From positions 1 through 33,764 of the IMG/VR virus record IMGVR_UViG_3300037963_000397: a stretch of 33,764 bases of DNA; one strand, written 5' to 3'. A program made the position numbers and the translations under genes. Shown one piece after another: positions 14,957 through 23,400 of this stretch. The notes beneath the pieces are model-generated. The model had not been told where the DNA came from. It was given only the letters and a program-made list of their open reading frames with translations, and did no database searches. Numbering within the stretch: the first letter of the stretch is position 1; the number at the start of each line of letters is the position of its first letter. The stretch comes from a virus.

Positions 14957-15378
14957 TATAATGCCTCTATGTTTTGACAATTAAATATTGCTATTCCTCT
15001 CAATAAAGATGTATCATCTTCATCTCTTTCATATTCAATGCTGGAAATATTAGCATCAAAAAATTCTGCACCATTACTTGATGTTGGATTATTATCTATT
15101 AATCTTTTCAATCTTTCCATTATGCCACTAACTTGTTTAATACTATTCTTATTATAACTACCGCCAAATTTTACTTCGTAGCTTATCTCAACATCATACT
15201 CTCTTTGAGTCCCATAAGATAATTGAGTTACTAAAGAATCCGATTGAGGCGTTATTAAGAACGAAGTGTTTCCACGATGCTCGTCATAATGAACTGGAAC
15301 ACTAAATTCTGCATTAATCAAACTTGTCAATGGCTCAATAATTTTAGTGAATAATATATTTGTAAAATCTGTAGGCAT
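14956..15378 (-). CDS. Putative tail terminator/completion protein
   Basis: A 140-residue alpha/beta protein. The order helix (about 8-23), strand with HYDEHRG, long helix (KQVSGIMERLKRLID, 80-95) and final strand (GIAIFNCQNI) resembles tail terminator proteins of lambda gpU type. It lies between the connector-like protein and the tail tube, exactly where head-tail joining and tail termination genes occur. Evidence is positional with moderate fold resemblance. It overlaps the connector gene by one base and the next gene likewise. Confidence 0.5.
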   Translation of the reverse strand: MPTDFTNILFTKIIEPLTSLINAEFSVPVHYDEHRGNTSFLITPQSDSLVTQLSYGTQREYDVEISYEVKFGGSYNKNSIKQVSGIMERLKRLIDNNPTSSNGAEFFDANISSIEYERDEDDTSLLRGIAIFNCQNIEAL

Positions 15379-16367
15379 TATCGTCTAGTCATTTGCACTC
15401 GTTTAATTGGTGTAAACATTTGGTCAGTTGTGCCACTAAATTCTAATTCCCACTCATCTGATGCTGTGTACACTCCAGCCGAAAATCGTACATAGAGGTT
15501 ATGACCCACTAATTGCCAGTAACAATCTATTACTTCATCATTAGCCATTTGCTCTAATTTCAATCCATTTTCATTGCCTATAAAAGAATTAAACTTTACA
15601 GTTGTATTTGCGACTCCCTCGGTTATTGTGCCACCATTACTAATTATAATTTTTATTTTATCCCACGAATAGCTTGGTGTTCCTTTTACATCTACAATCC
15701 CACCAGTAGAGCTTCCATTTTGACTTATAGTTCTAATTATGCCACGCTTTTTATATTCACTTTCGCTAGAATAGATATGAACTTGTCCAGTTCTTAGCAT
15801 ATCTAAATAGCCAGTTCCTTGTTCATTTATTGCTTGGCTTAATATCTGGTCTGCTTTTTCTACATCGTAAGGTCTAATCAAAGACTCACAAGCTAAAATA
15901 GCACAACTTCTTACAATAATTTCTGGAAAATCTCGCTCTGTACTATCTTGCGTTCCCACTCCTTTGTTAGGATAGATTGGAAATGGTAAATATCCTCGAA
16001 TAAAATCACTAGCTCTTTTTACCGCATCTGTTTTTAATGTTACCCAATCGCTAGATGCTTCAACCATACTTGAGTTTAAAGTGTTAGCACTTCCACCATT
16101 TTGATATAGCTCTAATAAATCTGTTGATGCAGTATAGCGATATTCGTTATCAGCATTTGGAGCATCTGTTACCGCAGTCATTTCTTGTCCATCTAAATAT
16201 AATTGACCACTTACATCTCCGCTATTATATAAGTAAAATAGATGCGTTGTCCCACTAGCTACCCAATTACTAGCTAAAACTCTTTTTCCATCGTATTGAC
16301 CTATATTTGGCTCTACAAATAATAAGTCTGTTGTGGTATTACAATATGTTGTTTCAAATGTACTCAT
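15378..16367 (-). CDS. Head-tail connector-like structural protein
   Basis: Residues about 112-200 hold a helical segment (DAVKRASDFIRGYL, then EIIVRSCAILACESLIRPYD, then KADQILSQAI) that resembles head-tail adaptor proteins of the HK97 gp6/DUF1320 kind. N-terminal (1-105) and C-terminal (220-329) parts are beta-rich, so the protein is about twice the usual adaptor length. It may combine an adaptor with a decorating domain. It overlaps the phosphoesterase stop by four bases and precedes the tail terminator candidate. A binding surface for the portal ring is expected but not visible. Confidence 0.5.
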   Translation of the reverse strand: MSTFETTYCNTTTDLLFVEPNIGQYDGKRVLASNWVASGTTHLFYLYNSGDVSGQLYLDGQEMTAVTDAPNADNEYRYTASTDLLELYQNGGSANTLNSSMVEASSDWVTLKTDAVKRASDFIRGYLPFPIYPNKGVGTQDSTERDFPEIIVRSCAILACESLIRPYDVEKADQILSQAINEQGTGYLDMLRTGQVHIYSSESEYKKRGIIRTISQNGSSTGGIVDVKGTPSYSWDKIKIIISNGGTITEGVANTTVKFNSFIGNENGLKLEQMANDEVIDCYWQLVGHNLYVRFSAGVYTASDEWELEFSGTTDQMFTPIKRVQMTRR

Positions 16368-17443
16368 ACTTTTTTCTTACGCTTAAATGTTAGATAATCC
16401 GCAGCTTCATACGGATTAAAAAATGTTGTGATTAACCTATTGTCATCATCATCATATTTAGGGTCTATAATCGTAACTGGAGCATTAAATATATTCTTAT
16501 CATCTAAGCCAAGTTTATTAGCGTATTCATCCATATTCTTAAATGATGCCACTTGAATTGCGTGGCTTATTAATCCAGATGCAGGGTCTTTTAATACTTG
16601 GTAGCCACTAATATGAGTATGACCCGCAGTTAAGATGTGGTCTCGCCATCCAGTTTGCACCGCCCTACTAATTGCGTGAGCAGTATTCCACATTGAATTA
16701 CCTTTAAATTGATGTCTAGCATTGACCCTAATACATTTTCCATTAGGAAATTTAAGATTCATTCTTGCTCCGTGTTGTTTATATAATGCCTTTTTATCAC
16801 GCATAATAAACTCCAAAGGGTCTCCATCCCCACTCCAAACATCGTGGTTTCCTGCTATCAAATATAACCAATCTACACTATTTAAGAAATGCTCTGATAT
16901 TAGCCACGATTCTTTTGCAGTTGTTGATTGTTGTCCGTGCAAATATGTCAATCTGCCTACCCAATTATTTTGCACATCCCCTAAATTACCCGCAAACAAT
17001 CCATCTGTTCCACGAATCAAATCACATAGAGAATAAACTTCTGCTAAGTTTGTTCCATCATCATCAATGTGAGGGTCTCCAAAATGACATATCCCAATGA
17101 CTCCAGTTTTATTAATTTGTATATCAATTAATTCTCTTTGTTTATACGCATCATATTTTTGAACATATCTCTTTTTACGATATTCAATAATATCATCAAT
17201 GTTCATTTCCTCAATCGGTAAATCTTGAACACTAAAGTCATTCCCTTGTATTATTACTGGATTCAATGTTTTCTTTCCGCAATCATTACAATAATATCTT
17301 TGCCTTTTTCTATTATTCTTCCAATATTGCCATCCATCTTTTCTAATGTTCTCACTTTGACAATTTGGACAAGCTACTAAATTTCCTTCTGGGTCTTTTG
17401 TTGGTTGTTTAGTAATCCCATTAGGTTGTTTTTTATTACTAAT
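16364..17443 (-). CDS. Zinc-ribbon metallophosphoesterase, probable ATT start
   Basis: Calcineurin-like phosphoesterase acting on a phosphodiester or phosphomonoester, possibly nucleic acid. Numbered from the ATT at 17443 (359 residues), metal ligands are GDPHID (122-127), Asp156 in GNLGDV, GNHD (198-201) and GHTHIS (274-279). In front lies a zinc ribbon, CPNC (25-28) and CNDC (52-55), of the type seen in transposase and nucleic-acid-binding proteins. The first ATG/GTG/TTG in frame is a TTG at 17266, which would delete the zinc ribbon and has only weak SD. GAGGAG lies six bases before ATT. The frame is also continuous with the endolysin past its TAA stop, so readthrough is an alternative. The enzymatic family is certain; start and substrate are inferred. 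Confidence 0.75.
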   Translation of the reverse strand: MSNKKQPNGITKQPTKDPEGNLVACPNCQSENIRKDGWQYWKNNRKRQRYYCNDCGKKTLNPVIIQGNDFSVQDLPIEEMNIDDIIEYRKKRYVQKYDAYKQRELIDIQINKTGVIGICHFGDPHIDDDGTNLAEVYSLCDLIRGTDGLFAGNLGDVQNNWVGRLTYLHGQQSTTAKESWLISEHFLNSVDWLYLIAGNHDVWSGDGDPLEFIMRDKKALYKQHGARMNLKFPNGKCIRVNARHQFKGNSMWNTAHAISRAVQTGWRDHILTAGHTHISGYQVLKDPASGLISHAIQVASFKNMDEYANKLGLDDKNIFNAPVTIIDPKYDDDDNRLITTFFNPYEAADYLTFKRKKKV

Positions 17444-17446
17444 ATT

Positions 17447-17881
17447 TTACTCCTCAACTAATTCATAGTGTAATAAATCGTCAAAAGAATTATCACTTGT
17501 AGTCCTAACTTCTTTTCCCATCATTACATTTTTATCAAGGCTAGGCGATGACCAATCCCCGCCCCAACGAATGTTTACACCCATTGAAGCTGCGACACCT
17601 AAAACGAATCCGCCCAAATAATGCCAATCATCTCTATTTTCCCAATCTATTTTTTTAGTGCGGTAGTTATATGGGGCTATATCCACCGCCAAACCTTGAG
17701 TATGTTTGCCAAACTTGGTCTTAGATTTTCCTTGTGCCAACAATTCGTTTTGTCTTTCCTGACTTCGCAAACCCTCTATGACTGTAATATCATAATATTT
17801 CACCACTTTTTGTAAGACTGATACAAGTCTAGGGTCTACGCCTTTCAGTCTTTTCATACTTCTTCGACCAAGTTTAGGCAT
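17447..17881 (-). CDS. Endolysin, M15 L-alanyl-D-glutamate/D-Ala peptidase
   Basis: Peptidoglycan peptidase that opens the cell wall at lysis. Numbering from the ATG at 17881 (144 residues), motifs are EGLRSQERQ (36-44), the zinc site HTQGLAVD (60-67) with His and Asp ligands, and the C-terminal HYEL with the third ligand. WHYLGGF and the GGDW segment fit the VanY/M15 fold. The start shares a base with the stop of the preceding gene (TAATG); a GTG three codons upstream is less likely. It follows three membrane-type genes, a typical lysis cassette. Confidence 0.88.
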   Translation of the reverse strand: MPKLGRRSMKRLKGVDPRLVSVLQKVVKYYDITVIEGLRSQERQNELLAQGKSKTKFGKHTQGLAVDIAPYNYRTKKIDWENRDDWHYLGGFVLGVAASMGVNIRWGGDWSSPSLDKNVMMGKEVRTTSDNSFDDLLHYELVEE

Positions 17882-18111
17882 TACTTCCACACCATTCTGA
17901 TTGCGACAGATAAGATGTCCATACTTTCTTTTGCGATAGCTTGTTTCTCTTTTGCAGACAATTTACCATCTTTCATAGCTTCATTATATTTTTCAGCTAC
18001 ATCTTTAAATTCTTTTAAAATAGGTCTCCATTTAACTGCTACAACGCTCATATATCCACCGATTAAAATAGCAACTAAGTACGCAAAATTACTTAACGAT
18101 AACCATTCCAT
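17881..18111 (-). CDS. Membrane protein, holin candidate (76 residues)
   Basis: One N-terminal transmembrane segment (FAYLVAILIGGYMSVVAV, residues about 9-26), then a charged helical cytoplasmic or periplasmic part rich in Lys (KLSAKEKQAIAKE). GGAGAG precedes the ATG. It lies directly upstream of the endolysin, where holins usually sit. Two other small membrane proteins follow upstream, so which one makes the hole cannot be decided here. Confidence 0.55.
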   Translation of the reverse strand: MEWLSLSNFAYLVAILIGGYMSVVAVKWRPILKEFKDVAEKYNEAMKDGKLSAKEKQAIAKESMDILSVAIRMVWK

Positions 18112-18112
18112 A

Positions 18113-18349
18113 TTATTTACTCTCCTTTAGTGTTTCTTTTATTTCTGCAATATCTTTTATTATTACATCTAATTTATATTCAATTAATTCTCTATCTGCT
18201 ATCACTTGTCTTTTATCTGCCTTTAAATCAAGGTCTTTTTTAATTAGGTCTATATCGTATTGCATAAACCCAAAAGCAAGTGTTATAGAGCAAATTAGAG
18301 CGATTATAGTTACAATATTTTCAACAGATATGTTAGTATTTAGCTTCAT
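18113..18349 (-). CDS. Membrane plus coiled-coil protein, 78 residues
   Basis: One transmembrane segment (IVTIIALICSITLAFGF, about 12-28) followed by a coiled coil with heptad spacing (DLIKKDLDLKADKRQ, then VIIKDIAEIKETL). The form recalls XhlA-like and Rz-like lysis accessory proteins. It overlaps the DUF5872 gene by four bases. The role is inferred from the lysis neighbourhood. Confidence 0.5.
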   Translation of the reverse strand: MKLNTNISVENIVTIIALICSITLAFGFMQYDIDLIKKDLDLKADKRQVIADRELIEYKLDVIIKDIAEIKETLKESK

Positions 18350-18744
18350 CTTCTTCTTCTTACTTTCTTTGCTACTTTTTTGCTATACTTAGCTCTGGTT
18401 TGACCTTTTTTAGTGGCTTGTCTTTTCTTCCTATTTTCATACGCTTTTTGAGATGGAGTTAATGATGCCCTAGTTTTTTTTGGTAAATATCTTCCACGCT
18501 TGGCTCTTGGTTTTTTTGAATCGCCTTTTGTAACATATCCCCAATCTTGTTTTGTCCATTTAGATAATTTATTTTTAGATGACTTACCACCACGATAACC
18601 ACCACCCGCTTTTTTATATTTAGCAACTGCTAATTGTGCTTTACGCCCACTCCAAACTCCTTTTCTTCCGCCTTTATTACCTGCCTTAACAGAAGCAACA
18701 ATTCGTTTCCAAAGTTTAGGTTTAGTTTTTGTAGATGTAGCCAT
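18346..18744 (-). CDS. Highly basic DUF5872-like protein
   Basis: A 132-residue protein with about one third Lys and Arg. Family signature: LWKRIVASVKAGNKGG (11-26), WSGRKAQLAVAKYKKAGGGY (31-50) and KLSKWTKQDWGY (59-70), as in the DUF5872 family of giant viruses and phages. The tail (81-132) is almost purely basic. Function is unknown; strong charge suggests binding to packaged DNA or other polyanions, or entry to the virion. It overlaps a transmembrane gene at each end by short ATG overlaps. The family call is confident; the role is speculative. Confidence 0.75.
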   Translation of the reverse strand: MATSTKTKPKLWKRIVASVKAGNKGGRKGVWSGRKAQLAVAKYKKAGGGYRGGKSSKNKLSKWTKQDWGYVTKGDSKKPRAKRGRYLPKKTRASLTPSQKAYENRKKRQATKKGQTRAKYSKKVAKKVRRRR

Positions 18745-19061
18745 TAATTTTTGCCATTCAGCCGAGAAATTATACCTTCAATCTTACTCACTTGGTTATC
18801 TAGTGAATTGATTTCTTTGTTAAGGTCATCAAATTTTCTATCAATTCTTTCGTCTGATTTATTCCATCTATCTATTAATTTAATTAGCATCTGCTCACTG
18901 TTTTCAAGGGTCTCACTTTGCCCTCTGTTTTCCGTTTTTAGGTCTTGTAAAGCCTCTGCTTGTGTAGTTCCCCTTTTGTTCATAGAGTAAACGACATACA
19001 CTAATAAAGCTCCTACGACACCTATCATACCCGCTTCTGAATAAATCGCTAGAAAGTCCAT
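18744..19061 (-). CDS. Membrane-anchored coiled-coil protein, 105 residues
   Basis: Transmembrane segment at residues about 12-27 (MIGVVGALLVYVVYSM), then a long coiled coil (ALQDLKTENRGQSETLENSE, 37-56, onward) ending SRLNGKN. The pattern fits a lysis or head-associated membrane protein, possibly a holin or spanin partner. GCGAGGA lies a few bases before the ATG. It precedes the DUF5872 gene with a one-base overlap. Confidence 0.55.
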   Translation of the reverse strand: MDFLAIYSEAGMIGVVGALLVYVVYSMNKRGTTQAEALQDLKTENRGQSETLENSEQMLIKLIDRWNKSDERIDRKFDDLNKEINSLDNQVSKIEGIISRLNGKN

Positions 19062-19162
19062 TCTTCATCCTCGCACTCTTCGTAATTCTTTGTTAATAAA
19101 ATAATTATGTTCAATATCATCTAATTCTGTCCAAGTATCTTCAAGCCACCAGTTATTAGGCT

Positions 19163-19489
19163 TTATTTTTTTCTTTTTTTCTTTCCCCAACTTAAAGGGT
19201 TTAAATTTAATTCCTTTGAATACCATTCTATTTCTTGTTCCATTTTTGCAATCTTGGCTTGTTCTTCTTCTATATGCTTACTGACAAGCTCTTCAATTTC
19301 GGTATCAGCGAGTTGAACTCTTCGCTCAAGTTCTGCAATTCTATTTTCAATTTGTAGGTACGAATAAACAAGTCCAGCCACAAGTATGAGTACCTGACCA
19401 GCCCATTTAAGATTAATGCTAACAACAGTATTGTCCCCAACGACAGATGCCCTATAAGACCTTGCGGTTTTAGGTTTGCCATTACTCAT
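19163..19489 (-). CDS. TM plus coiled-coil protein, Rz/i-spanin-like candidate
   Basis: A 108-residue product with basic N terminus, one transmembrane segment (WAGQVLILVAGLVYSYL, about 29-45), and a long coiled coil (ENRIAELERRVQLADTEIEEL, split at 49-69, onward) ending in the basic GKKKRKK. It begins as ATGA overlap with a small lipoprotein gene, an arrangement suggesting a spanin pair, though the lipoprotein is much smaller than usual. A candidate -1 slip site at 19172-19166 just before the stop would extend it by 33 residues to 19065. It may be an i-spanin or a holin accessory. Confidence 0.5.
   Translation of the reverse strand: MSNGKPKTARSYRASVVGDNTVVSINLKWAGQVLILVAGLVYSYLQIENRIAELERRVQLADTEIEELVSKHIEEEQAKIAKMEQEIEWYSKELNLNPLSWGKKKRKK
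19166..19172 (-). other. Candidate slippery site A_AAA_AAA before a stop codon
   Basis: In frame the gene reads AGA AAA AAA TAA, giving A AAA AAA directly before the stop. A -1 slip reads ATA AAG CCT AAT... and opens 33 further codons (IKPNNWWLEDTWTELDD, then IEHNYFINKELRRVRG) to a TGA at 19067-19065. This would fill the otherwise empty 100-bp gap. The extension contains Trp and acidic residues not expected by chance. An indel in the A run of the assembly is the main alternative. Confidence 0.4.
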
Positions 19490-19602
19490 ACCTCATAACC
19501 ACCAACGCTCCAACCAGAATCACAAGCTAATAAAATAAAAGACAAAAAGAATATGGCTATAAATATTAATATTTTCATTTCGTTTGTATAATCTTTTTTC
19601 AT
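19486..19602 (-). CDS. 38-residue lipoprotein
   Basis: The product MKKDYTNEMK-ILIFIAIFFL-SFILLACDSG-WSVGGYEV has a hydrophobic signal segment and lipobox LLAC at 24-27, so Cys27 would be lipidated after signal peptidase II cleavage, leaving 12 residues. The ATG overlaps the stop of the 91-codon gene (ATGA) and its stop overlaps the next ATG (ATGA), strong signs of a real gene. It may be an outer-membrane spanin-like partner for the coiled-coil gene, or a small lysis or superinfection-exclusion lipoprotein. The mature part is shorter than known o-spanins, so the role is uncertain. Confidence 0.65.
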   Translation of the reverse strand: MKKDYTNEMKILIFIAIFFLSFILLACDSGWSVGGYEV

Positions 19603-19874
19603 TTTATTTCTGCAGCTACACCATTTATTAAGGTATGCTTACCAATTTCTAATTTTTGAATTTCATCTTTTGATTCTTTTAAAAAAGAGGATTGAGCGGT
19701 AGAAAAAGAATTGGTTCTCTTAATTACCGCCCCATCACTTACTACAATATAAGACTTATTCTGTGCATCAAAAGAAACCGACTCATCTTCACTAAAAGTG
19801 TAGGTAGCGTTTTCCTTTGTTCTTGGTTTAAAAATATAAACCTTACTCCCTTTTGCACATTTACGAATAAGCAT
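19599..19874 (-). CDS. Unknown 91-residue protein
   Basis: Beta-rich small protein (KVYIFKPRTKENATYTF, then KSYIVVSDGAVIKR) with no recognised motif. It overlaps the genes on both sides by four bases or less. It lies between fiber-linked small genes and the lysis cassette. It could be a fiber assembly factor, but nothing shows this directly. Confidence 0.6.
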   Translation of the reverse strand: MLIRKCAKGSKVYIFKPRTKENATYTFSEDESVSFDAQNKSYIVVSDGAVIKRTNSFSTAQSSFLKESKDEIQKLEIGKHTLINGVAAEIK

Positions 19875-20098
19875 TATTCTTCTTCAGACTCCTCTTCTAA
19901 AGATTCTTTTAAGCGATTAATAAACGCTTCTTTTCCAACATTAAGCTGGTCTAGATTAAAAGCAGTTCCAGATATTTTATTTTCTAGGTCTGCGATATGA
20001 TTTACCATTGCTTTTTGCTCATCCGTTAAGTCATCCAACAAATATTTTTTGTCGAATAGAGTTACTGTTTTAGGCTCGTTTTTTTCTTTTTTAGCCAT
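19874..20098 (-). CDS. Small helical protein, 74 residues
   Basis: Starts MAKKEKNEPKTVTLFDKKY and then LLDDLTDEQKAMVNHIADLE, with acidic C terminus EESEEE. Similar short two-helix proteins lie beside fiber genes in many marine phages and carry no known function. It ends in the next gene's start region with a one-base overlap. Confidence 0.6.
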   Translation of the reverse strand: MAKKEKNEPKTVTLFDKKYLLDDLTDEQKAMVNHIADLENKISGTAFNLDQLNVGKEAFINRLKESLEEESEEE

Positions 20099-20122
20099 TA
20101 TTGTTTCTCCTATTTTTATTGA

Positions 20123-20446
20123 TTAAAGTGCTTTTAAGTCTTTTTCTAGTTCTTCCCAATCAGCTTGTTCAGCTTGTGCTTGAGATACTCTATCTTTACA
20201 AGATTGAATTTCTCTAGCTACTTGGTCTAAGCTAAAAGATTGAACTGAGTCATCTAGTGCTTTACCGCTATTTGGGTCAAACTGCTTTTTAACTAGTTGT
20301 AATTCATCGTGAGATTGCTCTGCTTGTGCTGTTCTTACAACATTTCCGTCATCATCTTTGACTTCAGAAACTGCTGGAGAATCAACAATCTTAGCTTTCT
20401 TTACTGACCAACTTTTAGCAGATTTCATTGCTTTATAGTTTTTCAT
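20123..20446 (-). CDS. Small Gln/Asp-rich helical protein, 107 residues
   Basis: The C-terminal half is a heptad-like helix (VAREIQSCKDRVSQAQAEQ, about 75-93, ending LEKDLKAL), suggesting a trimeric or dimeric coiled coil. The N-terminal half is charged. It begins on the last base of the fiber gene's stop, so it is co-translated with the fiber and may be a fiber chaperone or clamp. No family is recognised. Confidence 0.6.
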   Translation of the reverse strand: MKNYKAMKSAKSWSVKKAKIVDSPAVSEVKDDDGNVVRTAQAEQSHDELQLVKKQFDPNSGKALDDSVQSFSLDQVAREIQSCKDRVSQAQAEQADWEELEKDLKAL

Positions 20447-23400
20447 TATTTATCCTTGAGTTGTTGTTTTAATTGATTTACTTCGGTGCTTAGTTCCTGC
20501 ACCGCATTCACTAATGCCCAAATCATTGGTTCTTGATTAGCTGATAACCATTCGCCATCATCTTTAATCATTTCAGGCAAAACTTTTTGTGCTTCTTGAG
20601 CAATAATTCCTTGTCGCTTTTTATCGGAATCATACTTATATGGATTGTCTTTTTTAAAGTTATATGATACAATTCTTAGATTATTTATTGCATCTAAACC
20701 TACATTCCAATCTTCAACATTTTCTTTTAATCTACCATCAGATGTAGTACTCCAAGCAGAACCATTATCGCCCATAAAAACATCTGCACAACTTGAGTTA
20801 CCAATGATAGCACTATTATCTTGAACTCCACTTGCACCTTTACCAATAACAATCTGATTTGCTCCACCACTTGCAGATGGGTCTGCTCCTTGTCCAATAA
20901 TAATATTGTCTGAACCAGTAGCAATTAAATCTCCTGCATTAGCTCCGAGTGCTGTATTGTTTTGACCTGAAGTTTGATTTTTTAATGCGTGATGTCCGAT
21001 AGCAGTTGCATTTGAAGTGGTAGTTCCACCACCACCGCCTTCTAATGCTGAGTTTCCTATAGCAGTGTTATTACTTCCAGTAGCAAATAAACCACTATAA
21101 TATCCAAGTGCAGTATTATTTTCATTACTTGATAAATACCTCAAAGACTCATAACCTACCCCAGTGTTTCTAGCACCCGATGTAAGTTGTTTTAATGCAG
21201 ACCTACCTACACCTACTGAACCATCAGCATTATTATTATCAATATTATTTAATGCCTCTGAGCCAACAGCAACAATATCATCTACATCTTGATTATTTCC
21301 ACCAGTTCCAGCATTATATCCAATACAAGTGTTATGGTCATTGCCAGTATTATTAAATCCTCCACCTGCTCCTGAACCAATACAGGTATTATAATCACCT
21401 TCAGCATCAGCATCTAATGCTCGGTAACCTATTGCTGTATTATGAGTGCCAGTTGTAAGAGACTTTCCTGATTCATATCCAACAGCAGTATTGCCATTGC
21501 CTGAAGTAAGTGCAGTAAGGGCGTTTGAGCCTATCGCTATTGTTCCTACTTGCCCATTTGCTCCAGTTGAATTTAAAGCCTCATCTCCAATAGCTATATT
21601 ATCTGTTACTACTTTTTCAGCATTATTAAAATCTGCTCCCCTAAATGAGTTATAACCTAATGCTATATTTCTATCAAATCTTGTATTAGCGTGAACATCT
21701 CCAGTTCCACCTTGAAATGCTTCCATTGCACTTACGCCTATTGCAATATTTTTAGTACCACCATTATTACTATCATCGCCTTTGTAGTCTTTCATTGCAA
21801 GATTACCGATAGCAATGTTATATGCTCCAGCTATATTATCTTTTAAAGCTCTTCTACCTATTGCAGTATTGTCTGTTCCACCATTTAATGCTAATAATGC
21901 ATTACTACCAATAGCAGTATTATAAGCCCCAGTTGTATTTGCTACTAATGCTTGATATCCAACCGAAGTATTATGACCTCCACTTGTATTGGCTTTACTG
22001 GCTTGATATCCTATATAAGTTCCACCTTCTGCATTATTGTGATTAACTGCTGAACCAGCACTATGTCCAACTGCGGTCATATTACTTGTAGTTGTTAAAG
22101 CATCTAAACTATAAGAACCTAAAGAAACATTATTATTGCCAGTTGTAACTTGATAAAGAGCATCTGAACCTAGAGCTACATTTCCGTACCCTTGGGTGAT
22201 TGTAGTTCCTGCCCTATTGCCGATTATGGTGTTATTACTACCTGTGGTGATAGCATACATACTCTGATATCCGATACTAACATTATTATATATGCTTGAA
22301 GTTGATGAACCACTACCATTCATTGCACTATTACCAATAGCAATATTATTTACTATTGCTTCGTCAGCTGGGATTGATGCCATAACCCCACTACCTACAC
22401 CAACATTTCTACTGCCAGTAGTTAATGCTGTCATTACATTTCTACCAATAGCCGTATTTTGACTACCAGTAGTTGTATTTTTTAACGCTTGATACCCAAA
22501 AGCATCATTTGTTCCTGAAGTAAGAGATTGTAATGCTTGTTGCCCTATCGCTATACTTCCATCAGCCCCAGATGTCATTGCACCTTGAGCAGTAAATTTA
22601 CCTATAGCAACCACACCATCAGCCGAATTACTAGCATTATCCATACTGGTTTGACCAATAGCAATATTATTATTTCCAGTAAGTGATTCTCCAGCTTGTT
22701 GTCCTATTGCTATATTATGGTCAGTTGTACTAGCATTTACTGATTGCATAGCTTCAAAACCTATTGCAATATTATAATTTTCACCACTATCAGCAGATGC
22801 TAAAGCAGAAAATCCAATAGCAACATTTGCTATGTTATCTGTTGCAGAAGATAATGCACTTGAACCTATGGCAATATTTCTAATCCCATCAGTAAGAGCC
22901 AATAGTGCATTTTTACCAATACCAACATTATCTGCTCCGTCATTTGCTTCGCTTGAATTACCTTTTAATGCTTGATAACCTATGCCAACATTACTAGCTC
23001 CATCATCCATATATAAACCAGCATAAGAACCAAGATAAGTATTAAATGATGGTGTTGCTCCACCAGCTACCATATTCGCACCAGCTTGATATCCCAAAGT
23101 AGTGTTATCTGTACCACTTACTAAATCTTTTGAGGCTTCAAATCCTATGGCAGTATTTCTAGCACCTGAAGTAAGTGCAGTAAGAGCAGAATGCCCTATT
23201 GCCACTGCACCATTCATTGGGTTTGTACCAGTAGAATTAAGAGCGTTGTTACCTATTGCTATATTAAACTCAAAGCTACCTGATGATGGTTGACCACCAG
23301 TCATAGTATTTTGACCTATAGCAATATTATGATTTGTATATTGACTACCACTAGAACCTTTTGCAACTGCACTCATTGCCCCAGCTCCAATAGCAACATT

